Source of the DNA: Diphasiastrum complanatum
Taxonomy: Eukaryota > Streptophyta > Lycopodiopsida > Lycopodiales > Lycopodiaceae
Direction: 5' to 3'
Assembly: GCA_029204225.1 (NCBI GenBank)
Contig: CM055110.1
Span: 2,715,349-2,779,348, forward strand
DNA length: 64,000 bases
Positions within the stretch are counted from its first letter, which is position 1; each line of letters begins with the position of its first letter. The position numbers were made by a program, and so were the translations under genes. Positions 61,466 through 64,000 of the stretch are shown here, in pieces. Below the pieces are notes generated by a model that was not told where the DNA came from, ran no database searches, and worked only from the letters and a program-made list of their open reading frames with translations.

Positions 61466-62889
61466 GACGAGACGACACGACACAACCGAAATTGCTCGCG
61501 ACACAAAACTCGTCGCGCTCCAAAGGACCAGGAAGATCAAACAAGCACCATGTAGTACAGCTTTCCAATCAGATATGATGCCATCAGTAAAAGAGCGTTA
61601 GGACATGCCTAATCCGCCACTCTTGTAATCTTAGATTAGTTGTAGATCGTTTAATCTCTCTAATCATAAATGTTTACTCTAAATATATGTATTGCTAGAC
61701 GCATCAAGATGGACACAAAGTGTTTTATAGATTAGTAGTAGCTAGTCATATTTTCGTGAGAGAGAACATCTTTCTTGCGCCAATGCACTGATCTGGGAAA
61801 CAGACAACGCTTAAGAAAATATTGTAAATTCAGTTTTTGATAATATAAGTGATCTTTCTCAATGCTATGTTCTGTGATGTGTATGATCTACAATATTGGA
61901 ATGCATGCTATCAGTAGATAAATTTTCGCTGATGTTATTACTCAACATTATCTGTTGTTTACAAGTTTGATTTTTACAACAGATCTGCAGTAGCAATCTG
62001 GGGCTTGGAAGAGAATTAGACCGCAATCAGTAGCAGTAGCTACTCCTGCCAAGTCGGCTCTATCCGGCCTTCGTTAGCGTTTTGTTTCATTTCGTCTTGG
62101 TTTCGTTTTGTTTCGTGTTGTTTCTTCCTCCCATCAGTGGACAGATCTCGCTTCATTTCGTTTCGATTCGTTTCACTTCGCGATTGTTTCGCATCAGTTT
62201 CTTTGTGTGGATTTGCTATAGAATGCTATGTAGGTTGATTAAATCGGGCTATGAATTTGTTCTTAGGAAGAACACTCTTATTTGTTCCATTCTAGACAAC
62301 ATATACATTATGTATTGGGCGCCTATACTACGTAGGAGTGTAAGAGTCTCTCAGTGCCTATTTCAGAGGTAGATTTGTTGCATATATGAGATGTGAAATA
62401 CTACGTAGCATATTAGACTTTCAGTGGGGAAGATTTGTAACGTACTACCATGCTTAATGGTTGTCATTTGCTATCTTTTTCATAGCTTTCACGGTTGTGA
62501 AAAGAAATAATATGACATCTTTTCAGACATATACACTTTTACTTTGGGTAAACATTGCATTTATGATTGATGAATAAGAAGTACACATTGTCAATAGCTA
62601 ACTTGATACTTCTTGGATGGCATAATACTTAGTAATATGAATACTAGTAACGAATCTTTTGACTTTACTTTTTTGGAATGATTCTAATTATGGACGAGTG
62701 TTTCTACTAAGTGAGAGATGGCTAATGCTCAGGACATTGCTTCACCAAGGATTCAGGTATTGCACTAACCACACTCTCTTTTCTTCAGAGTTCATACTAA
62801 AACTCATATTTTCAAATTTGAACTATTTGAACATTGCCAAGATAGCATGTCATAGCTTCATTATAAGAAAGCAATTCTATGGGCATTAT
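61466..62889. other. No gene; (GTTTC)-rich patch
   Basis: A TTTCGTTT/GTTTCG-rich stretch lies at 62085-62195. No domain-bearing frame. Confidence 0.5.
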
Positions 62890-63440
62890 TCGGTGACCAT
62901 TTGACGTATACCCTTTAAATTTTGTTATAAAAATGAGATGCTATAAATCTCAATAAACTATAATAGTAATGTAACTACTATAGATATGAATAGGTTGTTG
63001 ATTCTACGTAGTTGGTACGGCATGGATTTCCCCTAACTACCTACCATAGGTCATAAACGTTCATGCTTCCACATGAGGTCTAAAAGGTCAATATGGCACG
63101 GATATGTTATCCTAATACTTTTGGCCATGAAAGAATCATATCCTACTAGTAGTAGCTTATCACTTGATGTATACTCTTTATGTTTTATTATTCTATAAAA
63201 ACAAGAGATGTTATAAATCTATTTTTTAATAGAATATGCTAGAATTGTAGTTGTTAAATGTATGACTAGGTTGTGAATTATGGGTAGTTGGCACGGCATG
63301 ATTTTTCCCTAACTAATTACCAAAGTTCATAGATGGTCATGCTTGTACATGAAGCCTAAAAGGTTAGCATGGCACAGATTTACCCTGATACTTTTGGCTA
63401 TGAATGAATCACACCCTCTTTGCTATTAGTGAATGATTAC
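62890..63440 (+). repeat. Diverged tandem duplication, about 270 bp unit
   Basis: Two units start near 62895 and 63165. They share GAC/TGTATAC.CTTTA, GTTGGYACGGCATG (63012 and 63289) and ATACTTTTGGC.ATGAA, with many substitutions and small indels. Confidence 0.75.
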
Positions 63441-63624
63441 AGTATTTGCTCATGTACTTCACTATAATTTGTTGTTCTAATATGGTTGGTTGCCCTCATA
63501 CTGATCAATATGGCGTGTGCCCTAATACGGTTGTGTTAGGACAGAATGTATTGCTATCTTGATATTGTTGGTAGAGAAGATTGGACTAAATGTTATACTT
63601 TGATATCCAAGTTGGCATGTAGTG

Positions 63625-64000
<376 letters not shown>

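Overview
The window looks like nuclear DNA of a land plant with a large, repeat-rich genome. Two intron-containing plant genes sit in a background of degraded Ty1/copia and Ty3/gypsy retroelements, long (CT)n/(GA)n microsatellites and tandem repeats. There is no bacterial-style gene organisation, CRISPR array, rRNA or intact tRNA. The sequence does not settle the lineage; I infer only a streptophyte with kilobase-scale introns.

Two host genes are well supported, both on the + strand. The first (11503-13351, three exons) encodes a stand-alone ABC ATPase of the STAR1/ABCI17 type, with a serine-rich N-terminal extension that may be a plastid transit peptide. The second (41704-48071, seven coding exons) encodes a 159-residue Cu/Zn superoxide dismutase with all metal ligands. 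Its promoter carries two G-box/ABRE motifs, and its 3.8-kb first intron holds a small chromodomain-bearing LTR element with three LTRs.

The rest is mostly mobile DNA. 1-9300: a copia RNase H scrap between direct repeats, a solo LTR, and a copia 5' LTR with tRNA-Met primer site. 14000-20300: copia gag remains, a GA microsatellite, a perfect palindrome and a degraded LTR. 20302-29556: a complete-ended gypsy-type element with 5-bp duplication AGTTC. It has a tRNA-Asp-like primer site, a polypurine tract, gag, a nested copia pol fragment and a 24-25 bp minisatellite in its leader. It split an older copia element, whose gag lies to the left (19615-20301) and whose protease resumes to the right (29557-29789). 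29790-39350: more LTR copies of the same family and two related copia elements head to head. 39350-48071: a tRNA-derived SINE-like segment and the SOD gene. 48072-64000: microsatellites, gypsy integrase and RT fragments, copia gag/RNase H fragments, another tiny LTR element, and two arms of a long inverted repeat about 11.4 kb apart.

The main biological story is repeated formation of miniature LTR elements that keep only the 3' end of pol and the polypurine tract, plus layered nesting whose order can be read from target-site duplications. I found no wholly new multi-gene system.
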